From: Ahrensia sp.
GTDB lineage: Bacteria; Pseudomonadota; Alphaproteobacteria; Rhizobiales; Rhizobiaceae
NCBI GenBank assembly: GCA_028817895.1
Contig: JAPPOQ010000032.1
Location: 1 to 64,000 of the forward strand
Direction: 5' to 3'
DNA length: 64,000 bases
A program made the position numbers and the translations under genes. The notes under the pieces were generated by a model. It saw nothing but the letters and a program-made list of their open reading frames with translations. It had not been told where the DNA came from and did not search any database. Numbering within the stretch: the first letter of the stretch is position 1; every line of letters begins with the position of its first letter. Below are positions 1 to 9,132 of this stretch, piece after piece.

Positions 1-243
1 ACCGCAGAGCGATGCTGGGCATCGCACGAGGATTTCGACGCCGCCAGAGCGGAAAGGACACCCAAGCCATCGATTCAAAAGGCTGTTAGAGTGAAGCTCA
101 GTCAGAAATCATTTGAGCTGGGTTCTTTGCGCCCTGACTGTGTTGCGCACGAACTTGTGGTGCCCGCACCACGGCGTCGCACGCGCCTTGTCAGGTCACA
201 AATTCCCTGCGCTCAAACGATTCAATTTGGGCGAGATTTGCTC
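1..243. repeat. Truncated MITE copy with IS630-type end
   Basis: The window opens inside this element. Read on the + strand it matches, along its whole visible length, the reverse complement of the repeat at 57719-58026, with scattered substitutions. Its right end reads (reverse complement) GAGCAAATCTCGCCCAAATT and is followed by TA at 244-245, the expected target duplication. It contains a nested palindrome: AATCATTTGAGC (about 108-119) against GCTCAAACGATT (211-222), GCCCTGAC (131-138) against GTCAGG (190-195), and a central hairpin GTGGTGC/GCACCAC at 157-172. It carries no credible gene. It ends 56 bases before argS. Confidence 0.85.
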
Positions 244-299
244 TAAGGCCGAGCGCCCGTTGCCAAAGCAACGATATTTTCCTCTCGAGTGCCACAACC

Positions 300-2075
300 A
301 TGTCCAACATCTTCAAGATGTTTGAGCAACGCATCCAAAAACGGGTGCAAGAGATTGATATTCAAGGTGTTGATGCCGCTACATGTGAGCGCATCGCGGT
401 TGAATTGCCGCGCGATGCAGCCCATGGCGACATCGCCACCAATGCCGCCATGGTGTTGGCAAAGCCCGCACGGAAGAACCCGCGCGAGATTGCCGCTCGA
501 CTGGCAGAAGCGCTTGCGCAGGACGCTGACATCGCTTCGGCCGACGTCGCAGGTCCCGGCTTCATCAATATGCGCCTGACGGATGGGTTCTGGCACAACC
601 ATCTTGCGCAATTGCTTGATGCCGGGTCGCGCTATGGCGGAGGTTCCACTCGGTCGGGGGAAAAGGTCAATGTCGAATATGTGTCGGCAAACCCCACGGG
701 GCCGATGCATGTCGGGCATTGTCGCGGCGCCGTTGTGGGCGACGTTCTTGCCCGATTGCTGGCATTTGCCGGATATGACGTCACCAAGGAATATTACATA
801 AACGACGCTGGTGGGCAGATCGACGTGCTCGCCAGGTCAGCCTTTCTGCGCTACCGGGAGGCGTTGGGGGAAGAGATCGGCGCCATTCCCGAAGGGCTCT
901 ATCCGGGTGATTATCTGGTGCCTGTGGGCCAAGAGCTTGCTCGCAAACACGGCGATGCCCTTCTGTCCATGCCGGACGAGCAATGGCTCCCCACGGTCAA
1001 GTCAGCGGCCATCGATGCGATGATGGACCTGATCAAGCGTGATCTGGCCGCATTGGGGGTTGAGCACGAGGTGTTTTTCTCCGAACGCGACCTGCACAAG
1101 GATACCAATGACCATAGTGGCGGCGGCAGCGCTATCTCGCGCGCCATCGCTGGGTTGACCGAAGCTGGCCTTGTCTACATCGGCACCCTGCCGCCACCGA
1201 AAGGCGCCAAGGATGATGACTGGGAGGATCGCGAACAGTTGTTGTTCCGGTCCACGGATGTCGGCGACGACATGGACAGGGCGCTGAAGAAGTCAAACGG
1301 CGACTACACATATTTTGCCGCCGATGTGGGCTATTTCCAGGACAAGTTCGACCGCGGCTTCAAGGAGATGATCTTCATTCTCGGCGCCGATCATGGCGGC
1401 TACGTCAAGCGCATGGAGGCGCTTGGCCGCGCCATTTCCGGCGGCACTGCGCGCGTCACCATTCGATTGACGCAGCTGGTAAAGCTGTTTCGCGATGGCG
1501 AGCCGGTGAAAATGTCGAAACGTTCAGGCGATTTTGTCACGCTGCGCGATGTCGTCGATGAAGTCGGGCGGGACGCTGTGCGTTTCATGATGCTCTACCG
1601 AAAGAACGATGCGCCACTGGACTTCGACTTCGCAAAGGTGACCGAGCAGTCGCGCGACAATCCGGTCTTTTACGTTCAGTATGCTCATGCCCGCTGCAAA
1701 AGCGTCATGCGACAGGCGGCTGCGGAGATGCCTTCGCTGGATGTGTCGCCTTCGTCATTGCGCTCGGCGCGATTTGATCTGCTCACTGATGTCGGTGAGC
1801 GTGACCTGATCCGCAAGCTGGCAGAATTTCCCCGCATCATCGACACCGCAGCGCGCACGCATGAACCACACAGACTTGCCTTCTATCTCTATGATCTGGC
1901 GAGCGAATTGCACGGACACTGGAATGCGGGTCGCGAGCGACCCGATTTACGCTTTATTCACCAAGACAATGCAGGCTTGACGCACGCTCGTCTTGCACTC
2001 GTGCACGCTGTTGCGTCCGTGTTGGCCTCCGGGCTTTCTATTGTCGGCGCTCAAGCCCCCGAGGAAATGCGCTGA
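300..2075 (+). CDS. argS: Arginyl-tRNA synthetase
   Basis: Class I aminoacyl-tRNA synthetase that charges tRNA-Arg in the cytoplasm. It is complete at 591 residues. An N-terminal Add domain (about 1-95) precedes the Rossmann core, with the HIGH-type signature HVGH at 137-140 after ANPTGPM and the KMSKR loop at 404-408. A helical DALR-type anticodon-binding domain forms the C terminus. The ATG gives [11 protein letters not shown], a usual family start, but no good Shine-Dalgarno sequence is visible. Because a mobile repeat ends just upstream, the promoter must lie in the short gap or within the repeat. The SPOR gene follows, the order usual in Hyphomicrobiales. Confidence 0.97.
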   Translation: MSNIFKMFEQRIQKRVQEIDIQGVDAATCERIAVELPRDAAHGDIATNAAMVLAKPARKNPREIAARLAEALAQDADIASADVAGPGFINMRLTDGFWHNHLAQLLDAGSRYGGGSTRSGEKVNVEYVSANPTGPMHVGHCRGAVVGDVLARLLAFAGYDVTKEYYINDAGGQIDVLARSAFLRYREALGEEIGAIPEGLYPGDYLVPVGQELARKHGDALLSMPDEQWLPTVKSAAIDAMMDLIKRDLAALGVEHEVFFSERDLHKDTNDHSGGGSAISRAIAGLTEAGLVYIGTLPPPKGAKDDDWEDREQLLFRSTDVGDDMDRALKKSNGDYTYFAADVGYFQDKFDRGFKEMIFILGADHGGYVKRMEALGRAISGGTARVTIRLTQLVKLFRDGEPVKMSKRSGDFVTLRDVVDEVGRDAVRFMMLYRKNDAPLDFDFAKVTEQSRDNPVFYVQYAHARCKSVMRQAAAEMPSLDVSPSSLRSARFDLLTDVGERDLIRKLAEFPRIIDTAARTHEPHRLAFYLYDLASELHGHWNAGRERPDLRFIHQDNAGLTHARLALVHAVASVLASGLSIVGAQAPEEMR

Positions 2076-2144
2076 AGCGGTTCTGGCCGCTATTTTGGCC
2101 GCATTTCCAGTGCAACTCTGCCAGGCGAGTGGCCAATCTGCGCA

Positions 2145-4490
2145 TTGCGGATTGAGGGCAACAATGGATGCGCGGTGGGGCCCGCCGGATCGACAGGACG
2201 GGTGTCTGATACAGTGCACGAGTTCAATGACAGTTTCCTCATGGGGGGCGTGGCGAGCGACGAACCGCCACGGCTCATCGTCCATTGCTCCATCGAGCGG
2301 GACAATACGGATGACCTTCATGAGCTTGCCCGTCTCGTCGGAGAGCGCAACAAGCTGGAGGAGCAGGCGAACCGAGACGATGTTCCATCCTGGACGCGTG
2401 TCACCCAGGATTCAGAAGCCCCACGCCTTGAATTTGATCTGGAAGATGAACTGAAGCGCGCGCTTGAGGGCAGCCAAAGTGCCACACAAGATGCCGACAC
2501 CAATTCTCCCAGTCGCTCGACACCGGCGGATGATTACTCAGATCCGTTTGCATCCTCGCCGGAGCTGGAAGACTCCGCATTGAACTCGCTGGTTTCGGAG
2601 GAGTTGGAGAAGGCGCTGCAGGATTTTGACGCAGATGGTTTGGCGGATATGCGCCCAACCGAAGCTTCGACAATCGACATTCCAACCACTGCCGCTCCAG
2701 ACATGCAGGAGGGTCCCTCCGAGGACTCGCTTGAAACATTTTCCAAGGAGCTCGCCCAACTGATGGGCGAACCGGACCCGGTCGATGACCCGATCGGAGC
2801 TACCAGCAGCGCGCAAAGTTCTGCGGCCGCCCAATCCGTATCGGATGCGGCGGCATCCTCTGAAGCTCCCATGCCGACTGAAGCGGTCATGCCATGGGAA
2901 GCGCCCGAAATCATCCAGTCCTCCATGGATCGCGCCGAAACTGATGCAGTCGGCGGGGTTCGTGAGGTCGAGTTCGCACTGGATTCAGAATTTGCAAAAC
3001 ATGAGGCGGGTCTCGCTCGTTCGCTCGACTTGCCGCATGACGACGCATCTGCGGCAGATGGTTCAGCGGACAGACTTCGGGACAGGTTGCCGCATATTGC
3101 CGTCGCTGGCGCAGTTGCAGGTGCCAGCGCCATGCAGAAATCAGGCGGGCGGCAAACCGATATTGGCGCTGCCGGCACCCAAAATGCGTTGGAAGCTGAT
3201 CTTGAGGCTGCCCTCTCTCGGGAACTGGACGCAGAACTGACCGTCGTCGCAGATGAAGCGGGTGCGATCGATGCGTCGACTGATGGCGAGTTCTCAACCT
3301 CTGACGATGAAGAAAAGACAGGGTTCCCGAAAAGATACGCCATCGCTGCCGCGGCGCTGCTGGTCATCGGCGTGGGTGGATATTTTGCCTGGAGTGGATT
3401 TTCGTCCCAGACGGGTGAGCCGGTCACGATTTTGGCGTCACAGGAGCCTGTTAAGGTAGAGCCCGAAGACAGTGGCGGTCGGGTTGTGCCCAATCAGGAT
3501 CAAAGTGTTTACGAGGCCGTCGATGGCGAAGACGAGACGCCGCCGCAACAGACAGCATTGAACGAGAGCACCGAAGAACCCATTGCGGTCACCACAACGC
3601 CATCTGTGGATGAACAGGCAGCCACAGATGCTCAGGCCGGTTCCGACAGCACTGAGCGATCAGCCGCTAGACAGGGTGGTCCCGGACCGATCGTGGCACC
3701 GCGTCGGGTCAGAACGGTCGTCGTGCGACCGGATGGAACGATCATCGCCCGTGCTCCGACTGATCAGCCAGCCGACCCGCAGCAGAACAACCAGACTGAA
3801 CTGGCCTTGGCAACGTCCAACAATGCCCCGGAACCGATTGCAGTGCCCACCACAAGCATTCCCGCGACCGACGCCCCGGCGGCAAGCATTCCCCAGCAAA
3901 CTCAGGGACAGCCCGCCGACGCCGCTACCGATACCGATAACAGAGTCAATGGTGGGTCCGATCAGACGTCCACGACTGACGCTACCGCAACGGCTGAGGC
4001 CGAGAGTCAAACAAACGCTGCGGAGCAGACTGCCGCCGTCTCTGCCGAAGGGCAGGACACACAGGCACAGGCTCCGCAAACTGCGGCGCCATTGCCCAAT
4101 GTGACGATACCGAAACGGCGTCCGGCGAATGCGCCTGTGCGTGTGTCTCGGGTGCAGCCGTCTGAGTCGCCTTCTCAGCGCACCACGCGTCAGGCAGCCG
4201 CGGCAAGAACGTCCGGTGCAAGCGATCCGTTGGCCCCGTCCGCAGCCGCCTCACCGTTCAGGGTACAGGTATCGTCGCGTCGATCTGCCGAGGCCGCTCA
4301 ACAGGCCTACAATTCGCTCGTTGCACGCTATGGAGGCATAATTGGCGGTCGCGGTGTCGATATTCAAAGATCCACCGTCAATGGAGTCAATTTCTTCCGG
4401 GTTCGGATACCAGCCTCGTCGCGCCAGGAGGCACAAACCATGTGCAACCGGCTCAAGGCGCAGGGGGGCGACTGTTTCGTGACACGCTAA
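2145..4490 (+). CDS. SPOR-domain cell-envelope protein
   Basis: Bitopic inner-membrane protein ending in a SPOR domain, a module that binds denuded glycan strands of septal peptidoglycan. Up to 781 residues: a long acidic, Ala/Ser/Asp-rich cytoplasmic part (to about 395), one transmembrane helix near 398-416 (following FPKRY), a low-complexity Thr/Gln/Pro/Ala periplasmic linker, and the SPOR domain over the last 80 residues (starts SPFRVQVSS, ends DCFVTR). The start is uncertain: the longest frame opens with TTG at 2145; GTG 2214 has AGGACG about 12 bases upstream, and an ATG lies at 2241. It sits between argS and scpA. Only the membrane anchor and SPOR end are well conserved in this family. 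Confidence 0.85.
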   Translation: MRIEGNNGCAVGPAGSTGRVSDTVHEFNDSFLMGGVASDEPPRLIVHCSIERDNTDDLHELARLVGERNKLEEQANRDDVPSWTRVTQDSEAPRLEFDLEDELKRALEGSQSATQDADTNSPSRSTPADDYSDPFASSPELEDSALNSLVSEELEKALQDFDADGLADMRPTEASTIDIPTTAAPDMQEGPSEDSLETFSKELAQLMGEPDPVDDPIGATSSAQSSAAAQSVSDAAASSEAPMPTEAVMPWEAPEIIQSSMDRAETDAVGGVREVEFALDSEFAKHEAGLARSLDLPHDDASAADGSADRLRDRLPHIAVAGAVAGASAMQKSGGRQTDIGAAGTQNALEADLEAALSRELDAELTVVADEAGAIDASTDGEFSTSDDEEKTGFPKRYAIAAAALLVIGVGGYFAWSGFSSQTGEPVTILASQEPVKVEPEDSGGRVVPNQDQSVYEAVDGEDETPPQQTALNESTEEPIAVTTTPSVDEQAATDAQAGSDSTERSAARQGGPGPIVAPRRVRTVVVRPDGTIIARAPTDQPADPQQNNQTELALATSNNAPEPIAVPTTSIPATDAPAASIPQQTQGQPADAATDTDNRVNGGSDQTSTTDATATAEAESQTNAAEQTAAVSAEGQDTQAQAPQTAAPLPNVTIPKRRPANAPVRVSRVQPSESPSQRTTRQAAAARTSGASDPLAPSAAASPFRVQVSSRRSAEAAQQAYNSLVARYGGIIGGRGVDIQRSTVNGVNFFRVRIPASSRQEAQTMCNRLKAQGGDCFVTR

Positions 4491-4710
4491 CGCGCGCGGT
4501 GCCTCTGCGAAGGGGTGTATCAAGCGCTCTTCGCCCCAAACTCAACGCCAAACTGGTTTTCAGATCCCCATCAGCACTTAGCTGGGGATTGACGCGTCAC
4601 CGACATGACCACGCGATAGCATGCTGCCATGAGATGGAAGCCCGGTGCATGCGTGTGTGATATGCTTCCTCGACAGTCCCGGCGAAATTCGAATCGGGTG
4701 AAGAGGTAGA

Positions 4711-5511
4711 ATGAGCAATTTGTGGGACGCAATCGCTGTCGAACGCACGGCCTCCGATCCGGAGTTCACCGTCGATGTGGCCGGATATGAGGGCCCGCTC
4801 GATTTGTTGCTGACCATGGCTCGCAATCAGAAGGTCGATCTAAGCAAAATTTCGATCCTCGATCTCGCGCGGCAATATCTTTCATTCGTCGAACAAGCCC
4901 GAAAGCTTCGCCTTGAACTTGCGGCAGACTATCTCGTGATGGCCGCATGGCTGGCCTATCTGAAGTCGCGCTTATTGTTGCCGGACGATGCCGAAGAGGA
5001 TGAACCGTCAGGCGAAGAATTGGCAGCGCTGCTGAGTTTTCGTCTTCAGCGGCTCAATGCGATGCGAGAGGCGTCGGCGCGACTTATGGGCAGGCAGCAG
5101 CTTGGGCGCGATGTCTTCGCGCGCGGTGCCCCAGAACCGGTGGTGGTCAACCGTTCCAAGCGCTTTGATGCGAGTTTGCATGATCTGCTGAGTGCCTATG
5201 TGACCCGCCGACAGGTTGATGTTTCCAGCAATGTGACGATTGAGCCGCGGTCCGTCTGGAGCCTGGCCGAAGCGCGAGATATCCTCTTTTCGATGCTGGG
5301 TCGCCTCGATGACTGGACCCGGCTGGACAGTTTCCTGGTTGACTATCTGGTGGATAGGGAAGAGCGGCCTGGCGTTATCGCAGCGTCTTTTGCGGCCTCG
5401 CTGGAAATGGTGCGCGAGGGCAGTTTGGAGATGCGGCAGGCGGGAAATTTCGCGCCGCTGCATTTGCGTCGAACAGGTGTGGCTGCTGGCGCACCGCAAT
5501 CGCTGGAATAA
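4711..5511 (+). CDS. scpA: Segregation and condensation protein A
   Basis: Kleisin subunit of the Smc-ScpA-ScpB condensin that compacts and segregates the chromosome. 266 residues. The N-terminal helical domain carries the signature EGPLDLLL at 27-34, followed by the helices that contact the SMC neck; the C-terminal winged helix binds the SMC cap. ATG 4711 has GAGGT 7 bases upstream. The smc gene is not in the window. The 220-bp gap to the SPOR gene holds no gene; in many relatives nagZ occupies this position. scpB follows 12 bases after the stop codon, so the two are surely cotranscribed. Confidence 0.95.
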   Translation: MSNLWDAIAVERTASDPEFTVDVAGYEGPLDLLLTMARNQKVDLSKISILDLARQYLSFVEQARKLRLELAADYLVMAAWLAYLKSRLLLPDDAEEDEPSGEELAALLSFRLQRLNAMREASARLMGRQQLGRDVFARGAPEPVVVNRSKRFDASLHDLLSAYVTRRQVDVSSNVTIEPRSVWSLAEARDILFSMLGRLDDWTRLDSFLVDYLVDREERPGVIAASFAASLEMVREGSLEMRQAGNFAPLHLRRTGVAAGAPQSLE

Positions 5512-5523
5512 GGAGAGACAATC

Positions 5524-6246
5524 GTGAGCAATGCCGTGGAAACCAATGTTCTGCCATTTCCCCATCTTCTGGAGCCAGGCGATGATGTTGAGACCCAGCT
5601 CGACACGGTCAAGTTGCTGCGCATGGTTGAGGCGATGATATTTGCATCGGCAGAACCGGTCGCGGAATCAGCGCTTTTGCAACATCTGCCGGAGGAGGCA
5701 GACCTTTCCAGCCTTCTTGAACAAGTCAAGGCGGCCTATTCGGATCGCGGTGTCAATCTTGTCCGGGTCGGTGACGCCTGGGCGTTTCGCACCGCGGATG
5801 ATCTGTCTTTCCTCTTGCAGAAGCACGCCGTTGAAACGCGCCGCCTGTCAAAGGCGGCCCTTGAAGTGCTTGCAATCATTGCATATCACCAACCCGCCAC
5901 GAGAGCGGAGATCGAAGAAGTTCGAGGCGTTGTCACATCAAAGGGTACGCTTGATGTCCTGCTTGAAACCGGGTGGGTGCGTTTGCGTGGCCGCAGAAGA
6001 ACTCCCGGCCGACCCGTGACCTATGGCACCACCCGGGATTTTCTGGATCATTTCGGCCTTGAAGACATTCGTGATCTTCCGGGGTTGGACGAGTTAAAGG
6101 GGGCAGGGCTTTTGCAGGGCAATGTGCCGGCGGCATTCGTGGTTCCGATGCCCGATGATTCGGACGTTCTTGATGCCGACGAAGATGCTTTCACGCTTGA
6201 AGATGTCGAAGAACTCGGCCTGTTGCCGCCCAGTGGCGCACAATAG
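5524..6246 (+). CDS. scpB: Segregation and condensation protein B
   Basis: Dimeric winged-helix partner (KITE protein) of ScpA in the SMC condensin. 240 residues. The paired winged-helix core lies at about 35-200, with LEVLAIIAYHQPATRAEIEEVRG-type conserved sequence in the second helix-turn-helix (recognisable pieces: IIAYHQP, EEVRGV) and the GRPVTYGTT strand near its end. It starts with GTG at 5524, supported by AGGAGAGA 6-12 bases upstream. The acidic C-terminal tail (DADEDAF) is typical of alphaproteobacterial members. A 2-oxoglutarate oxygenase gene follows almost immediately, where tatA is found in many relatives. Confidence 0.95.
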   Translation: MSNAVETNVLPFPHLLEPGDDVETQLDTVKLLRMVEAMIFASAEPVAESALLQHLPEEADLSSLLEQVKAAYSDRGVNLVRVGDAWAFRTADDLSFLLQKHAVETRRLSKAALEVLAIIAYHQPATRAEIEEVRGVVTSKGTLDVLLETGWVRLRGRRRTPGRPVTYGTTRDFLDHFGLEDIRDLPGLDELKGAGLLQGNVPAAFVVPMPDDSDVLDADEDAFTLEDVEELGLLPPSGAQ

Positions 6247-6259
6247 GGCTGCGAGTTCA

Positions 6260-7033
6260 GTGGTCTCGATCGCGCAAATCACGGACCTGCCGCTGGCTGA
6301 TCCGAAGTTCACGAAACAATGCGGTGCAACGCTTGATCGAGACGGTGTTCTGGCGTTGAGCGGGTTTTTGACCCCGCACGCCTTGTCCCAACTGCAAGCC
6401 GAGGCGGCAGCTGGAATGGACAAGGCCTATTTCTGCACACAAAGCCATTCGGTCTATCTGTCGCCATCTGATCCCGACCTTGCGGATGACCACCCGCGCA
6501 ATCGCCAAGTGATCTCGTCGAAGGGCTGCATTTGCGATGATGATGTCGCGGCTGATTCCGTATTGCGCCAGCTTTATGACAACCAACAGTTTCGAGACTT
6601 CATCATGGCGGTGACCGGCGAGGATCAACTCCATCCCTATGCTGACCCGCTGTCTTCGATCAACATTCACTATGCGAGACGCGGGCAGGAGCTTGGCTGG
6701 CATTTCGACAATTCGTCCTTCGCAATCACATTGCTGATCGAGAAGCCCGGAGCCGGTTCGCATTTCGAATATGTGAAAAACATGCGAAACGCGGATGCGG
6801 GCGAAATGAATTATGAAGGCGTCGAAAGACTATTGGACGGCAAGATGCCGGCAGACCGACTGCACTTCGATCCAGGCACTTTGGTGCTGTTTCGCGGACG
6901 CAATGCGATCCATCGTGTTTCGCCCAATGAGAGCGACGATGTTCGCATGCTGGCGGTGCTCGCTTATAACAACCAGCCCGGCGTCGAATTGTCACCCAAT
7001 GCCCGGATGACGTTCTACGGACGCCTGAACTAA
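6260..7033 (+). CDS. Fe(II)/2-oxoglutarate oxygenase, ArpA/HalD-like
   Basis: Non-heme iron, 2-oxoglutarate-dependent oxygenase of the family often labelled ArpA or HalD/BesD. 257 residues from GTG 6260, chosen because the frame upstream lies inside scpB and conservation starts at AQITDLPL. The double-stranded beta-helix iron site is visible as HFD (H148, D150) in GWHFDNSS and the distal histidine H218 in NAIHRVSP, with a downstream Arg (DDVRML) to bind 2-oxoglutarate. Radical halogenases of this family have HxG in place of HxD so that chloride can bind iron. Here Asp is present, so hydroxylation is the inference. The substrate is unknown; the best-studied relatives act on free amino acids. 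It may be cotranscribed with scpAB (13-bp gap). Confidence 0.8.
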   Translation: MVSIAQITDLPLADPKFTKQCGATLDRDGVLALSGFLTPHALSQLQAEAAAGMDKAYFCTQSHSVYLSPSDPDLADDHPRNRQVISSKGCICDDDVAADSVLRQLYDNQQFRDFIMAVTGEDQLHPYADPLSSINIHYARRGQELGWHFDNSSFAITLLIEKPGAGSHFEYVKNMRNADAGEMNYEGVERLLDGKMPADRLHFDPGTLVLFRGRNAIHRVSPNESDDVRMLAVLAYNNQPGVELSPNARMTFYGRLN

Positions 7034-7052
7034 GGTTGACGAGGGTTAACAG

Positions 7053-7316
7053 CTAGGCTGCTTCGCCTTCGATCAGGCAGCCAGCTGGTTCGCTTTGCGT
7101 CGCTGACAGATTCGCTTCGTACACATAGAGCGTGGAGCAATAGGGGCAGACCTTCTCCGTCTCGTCGCCCATGTCCAGAAAGACGTGGGGATGATCATAA
7201 GGGGCGCGTGCACCAACGCACATGAACTCCTTCACACCGATCTTGATTTGAGGAACTCCGGCATCGTTGTGAAAATGGGGTACGACTGCATGAGCCATGG
7301 CGAGCGCTCGCAACAT
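7053..7316 (-). CDS. Small zinc-finger protein (NDUFS6-like CHCC)
   Basis: 87 residues. A single zf-CHCC domain is seen in EFMCVGARAPYDHPHVF and VCPYCSTLY: one Cys, one His and a CPYC pair as metal ligands. This is the fold of the mitochondrial complex I accessory subunit NDUFS6 and its alphaproteobacterial relatives, so a role with respiratory complex I is possible but not shown here. The start at 7316 has AGGA close upstream; the second Met at position 7 (MAHAVVPHF) matches the usual family N terminus and is an alternative. It is transcribed against both flanking genes. Confidence 0.82.
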   Translation of the reverse strand: MLRALAMAHAVVPHFHNDAGVPQIKIGVKEFMCVGARAPYDHPHVFLDMGDETEKVCPYCSTLYVYEANLSATQSEPAGCLIEGEAA

Positions 7317-7441
7317 TCATCCTGTTGGCACGGGTTTAACCTTTCGGTTCCACATTGCAAAGCCATTCCGGCGCACCATGTTGCACTTGCGCAGCCTCCT
7401 GCGATGGGCAAAAGAACGCCAAAGCCTGCCAGAGCAGAATC

Positions 7442-8215
7442 ATGACCGTTGAACCACAGCTCGCCGCTTTGGGCGATCTCGATGTCTTCTATTTCGACAT
7501 TCCCGGTGAAATTGCTGAAGCGCCGCCGATCGTGCTCATTCACGGCTTCGCCTCGACAGCGCAAGTCAACTGGCTTGGCACGGGCTGGGTGAAAATGCTT
7601 TCGGCGGTGACGAGCCGTGTCATTGCCTTTGATAATCGCGGCCATGGGGGAAGCACGAAATTCTATCGCGCCGAAGAGTACGGACCGGATATCTTCGCCG
7701 CCGATACGGTGGCCCTGATGGATCATCTGGGCATCCAGCAGGCCGATATCATGGGATATTCCATGGGCGCTCGCATCACGGCCTATTTGAGCTATTGGGC
7801 GCCCGAGCGAGTGCGCAGGGCCGTGTTCGGTGGCATGGGGATCAACATATTCGGCAATAAGGGCGGGTACGAGCCGGTTGCGGAGGCACTGGAGGCCGAC
7901 GATCCATCCACGATCAGCGATCAGCGAGGCTTTGGATTTCGCGCCTTCGCGGACCGTGTCGGCGCTGACCGTCTGGCGCTAGCCGCCTGTATTCGCAAAT
8001 CGCAGGTGCAGATTACCGCGCAGATCGTCAGCAGCATCACGACACCGGTTCTCATCGCTGTCGGTACGGACGATGAGATTGCCGGATCGCCGCATGAACT
8101 GGCGGAATTGATGCCCAATGCCGCGGGGTTTGACATAGACGGTGCTGACCACATGAAAGCCACCGGCGCGCCTACCTACAAAGCCCGCGTAATTGAGTTT
8201 TTGAGGCAGGAATGA
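7442..8215 (+). CDS. Alpha/beta hydrolase (first of a pair)
   Basis: Cytoplasmic alpha/beta-fold hydrolase of 257 residues from ATG 7442. HGFAST forms the oxyanion loop. GYSMGA carries the nucleophile serine, the Asp is in GTDDEIAG and the His in GADHMKAT, so the triad is complete. The sequence N-terminal to MTVEPQL in the same frame is not family-like and was left out. The stop codon overlaps the ATG of a second alpha/beta hydrolase (ATGA), so the two are translationally coupled. The substrate cannot be told from sequence. No secretion signal is seen. Confidence 0.85.
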   Translation: MTVEPQLAALGDLDVFYFDIPGEIAEAPPIVLIHGFASTAQVNWLGTGWVKMLSAVTSRVIAFDNRGHGGSTKFYRAEEYGPDIFAADTVALMDHLGIQQADIMGYSMGARITAYLSYWAPERVRRAVFGGMGINIFGNKGGYEPVAEALEADDPSTISDQRGFGFRAFADRVGADRLALAACIRKSQVQITAQIVSSITTPVLIAVGTDDEIAGSPHELAELMPNAAGFDIDGADHMKATGAPTYKARVIEFLRQE

Positions 8216-9132
8216 GCGAACGAAAGCGTGCGGAATTTCGCGGAAGTGCAGACAACCGTCTGATCGCCGACGATTTTTGTCCTGATAACAAGAGTGCCAT
8301 GAACCGCCCGGCAGCCTTGTTCATGCATGGAGGCGGGCAGACACGACATTCCTGGCGCGGCGCCGCCCAGCAGTTCACGGCGCTGGGCATGAGAGCCCTA
8401 AGTCTCGACGCGAGAGGCCATGGCGATAGCGACTGGGTAGAAGACAAGAACTACAGCGCCTTTGCCTTTCGCGATGATTTGCGCGTGGTCGCGGACGAAC
8501 TGACACAGCAGCATGCCGGGCAGGCGCCGATATTGATCGGCGCGTCCATGGGTGGGATCTCGGCGATGTTGGCGCAAGTGGACGGGAATGGGCGAACCGG
8601 AAAGCCGTGGTTCACAGCCATCATTCTGGTCGATATCACACCACGCATGACCTCAACCGGCGTGGACAAAATTCTCGGCTTCATGACCCGCAATGTCGAG
8701 AAAGGGTTTGCGAGTGTGGAAGAGGCGGCGGATGTGATCGCGGCCTATCTGCCCAACCGACCCAGACCCAGGAACAATGAGGGTTTACGCAAAAATCTGC
8801 GTCAGCGCGATGATGGCCGCTGGTACTGGCATTGGGATCCGGCCTTCGTGAACGGCAAGCGCGCCATCGAAACCAGCGCCGAAGAGCGTCAGCGAAGACT
8901 GCTCGATGCCACCGCGCGAATTGACGTTCCCACCTTGCTGGTTCGCGGTTCGAAGTCGGAATTGGTCTCGCAAGAGGCTGTAGAGGAGTTTCAGACACTC
9001 GTACCGCATGCGAAATTCGTCGATGTGACGGATGCCGGTCACATGGTGGCCGGGGACAAGAACGATGTTTTTGCCAGCGCGGTCATGCAATTCCTGACCG
9101 AAAATGTGCTGAGAGCCGTCAGCGCCCGGTGA
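8212..9132 (+). CDS. Alpha/beta hydrolase (second of a pair)
   Basis: 306-residue alpha/beta hydrolase coupled to the preceding one by a 4-base ATGA overlap, with a strong GAGGCAGGA ribosome site. Motifs: HGGGQTRHSW oxyanion region, GASMGG nucleophile elbow, DAGHMVAG catalytic His. The acid after strand 7 appears as RGSKSELVS, with Glu where Asp is usual. The family resembles epoxide-hydrolase/peroxidase-like hydrolases. The 3' end overlaps the convergent crotonase gene by 14 bp. The pairing suggests two steps on related substrates, but this is inference only. Confidence 0.85.
   Translation: MSERKRAEFRGSADNRLIADDFCPDNKSAMNRPAALFMHGGGQTRHSWRGAAQQFTALGMRALSLDARGHGDSDWVEDKNYSAFAFRDDLRVVADELTQQHAGQAPILIGASMGGISAMLAQVDGNGRTGKPWFTAIILVDITPRMTSTGVDKILGFMTRNVEKGFASVEEAADVIAAYLPNRPRPRNNEGLRKNLRQRDDGRWYWHWDPAFVNGKRAIETSAEERQRRLLDATARIDVPTLLVRGSKSELVSQEAVEEFQTLVPHAKFVDVTDAGHMVAGDKNDVFASAVMQFLTENVLRAVSAR

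Noticed and set aside
113-325. An open frame of about 70 codons in the left repeat, similar to one at 57664-57849 on the minus strand
   Set aside because: The protein similarity comes from the shared repeat DNA. There is no ribosome site, and the frame differs at the ends in the two copies.
4560-4590. Hairpin ATCCCCA/TGGGGAT between the SPOR gene and scpA as terminator
   Set aside because: Stem of only 7 bp with a 12-base loop and no T-run; too weak to call.
6260-7033. Naming the ArpA/HalD-like protein a halogenase
   Set aside because: The iron-binding HxD is intact, whereas the halogenases have HxG or HxA.
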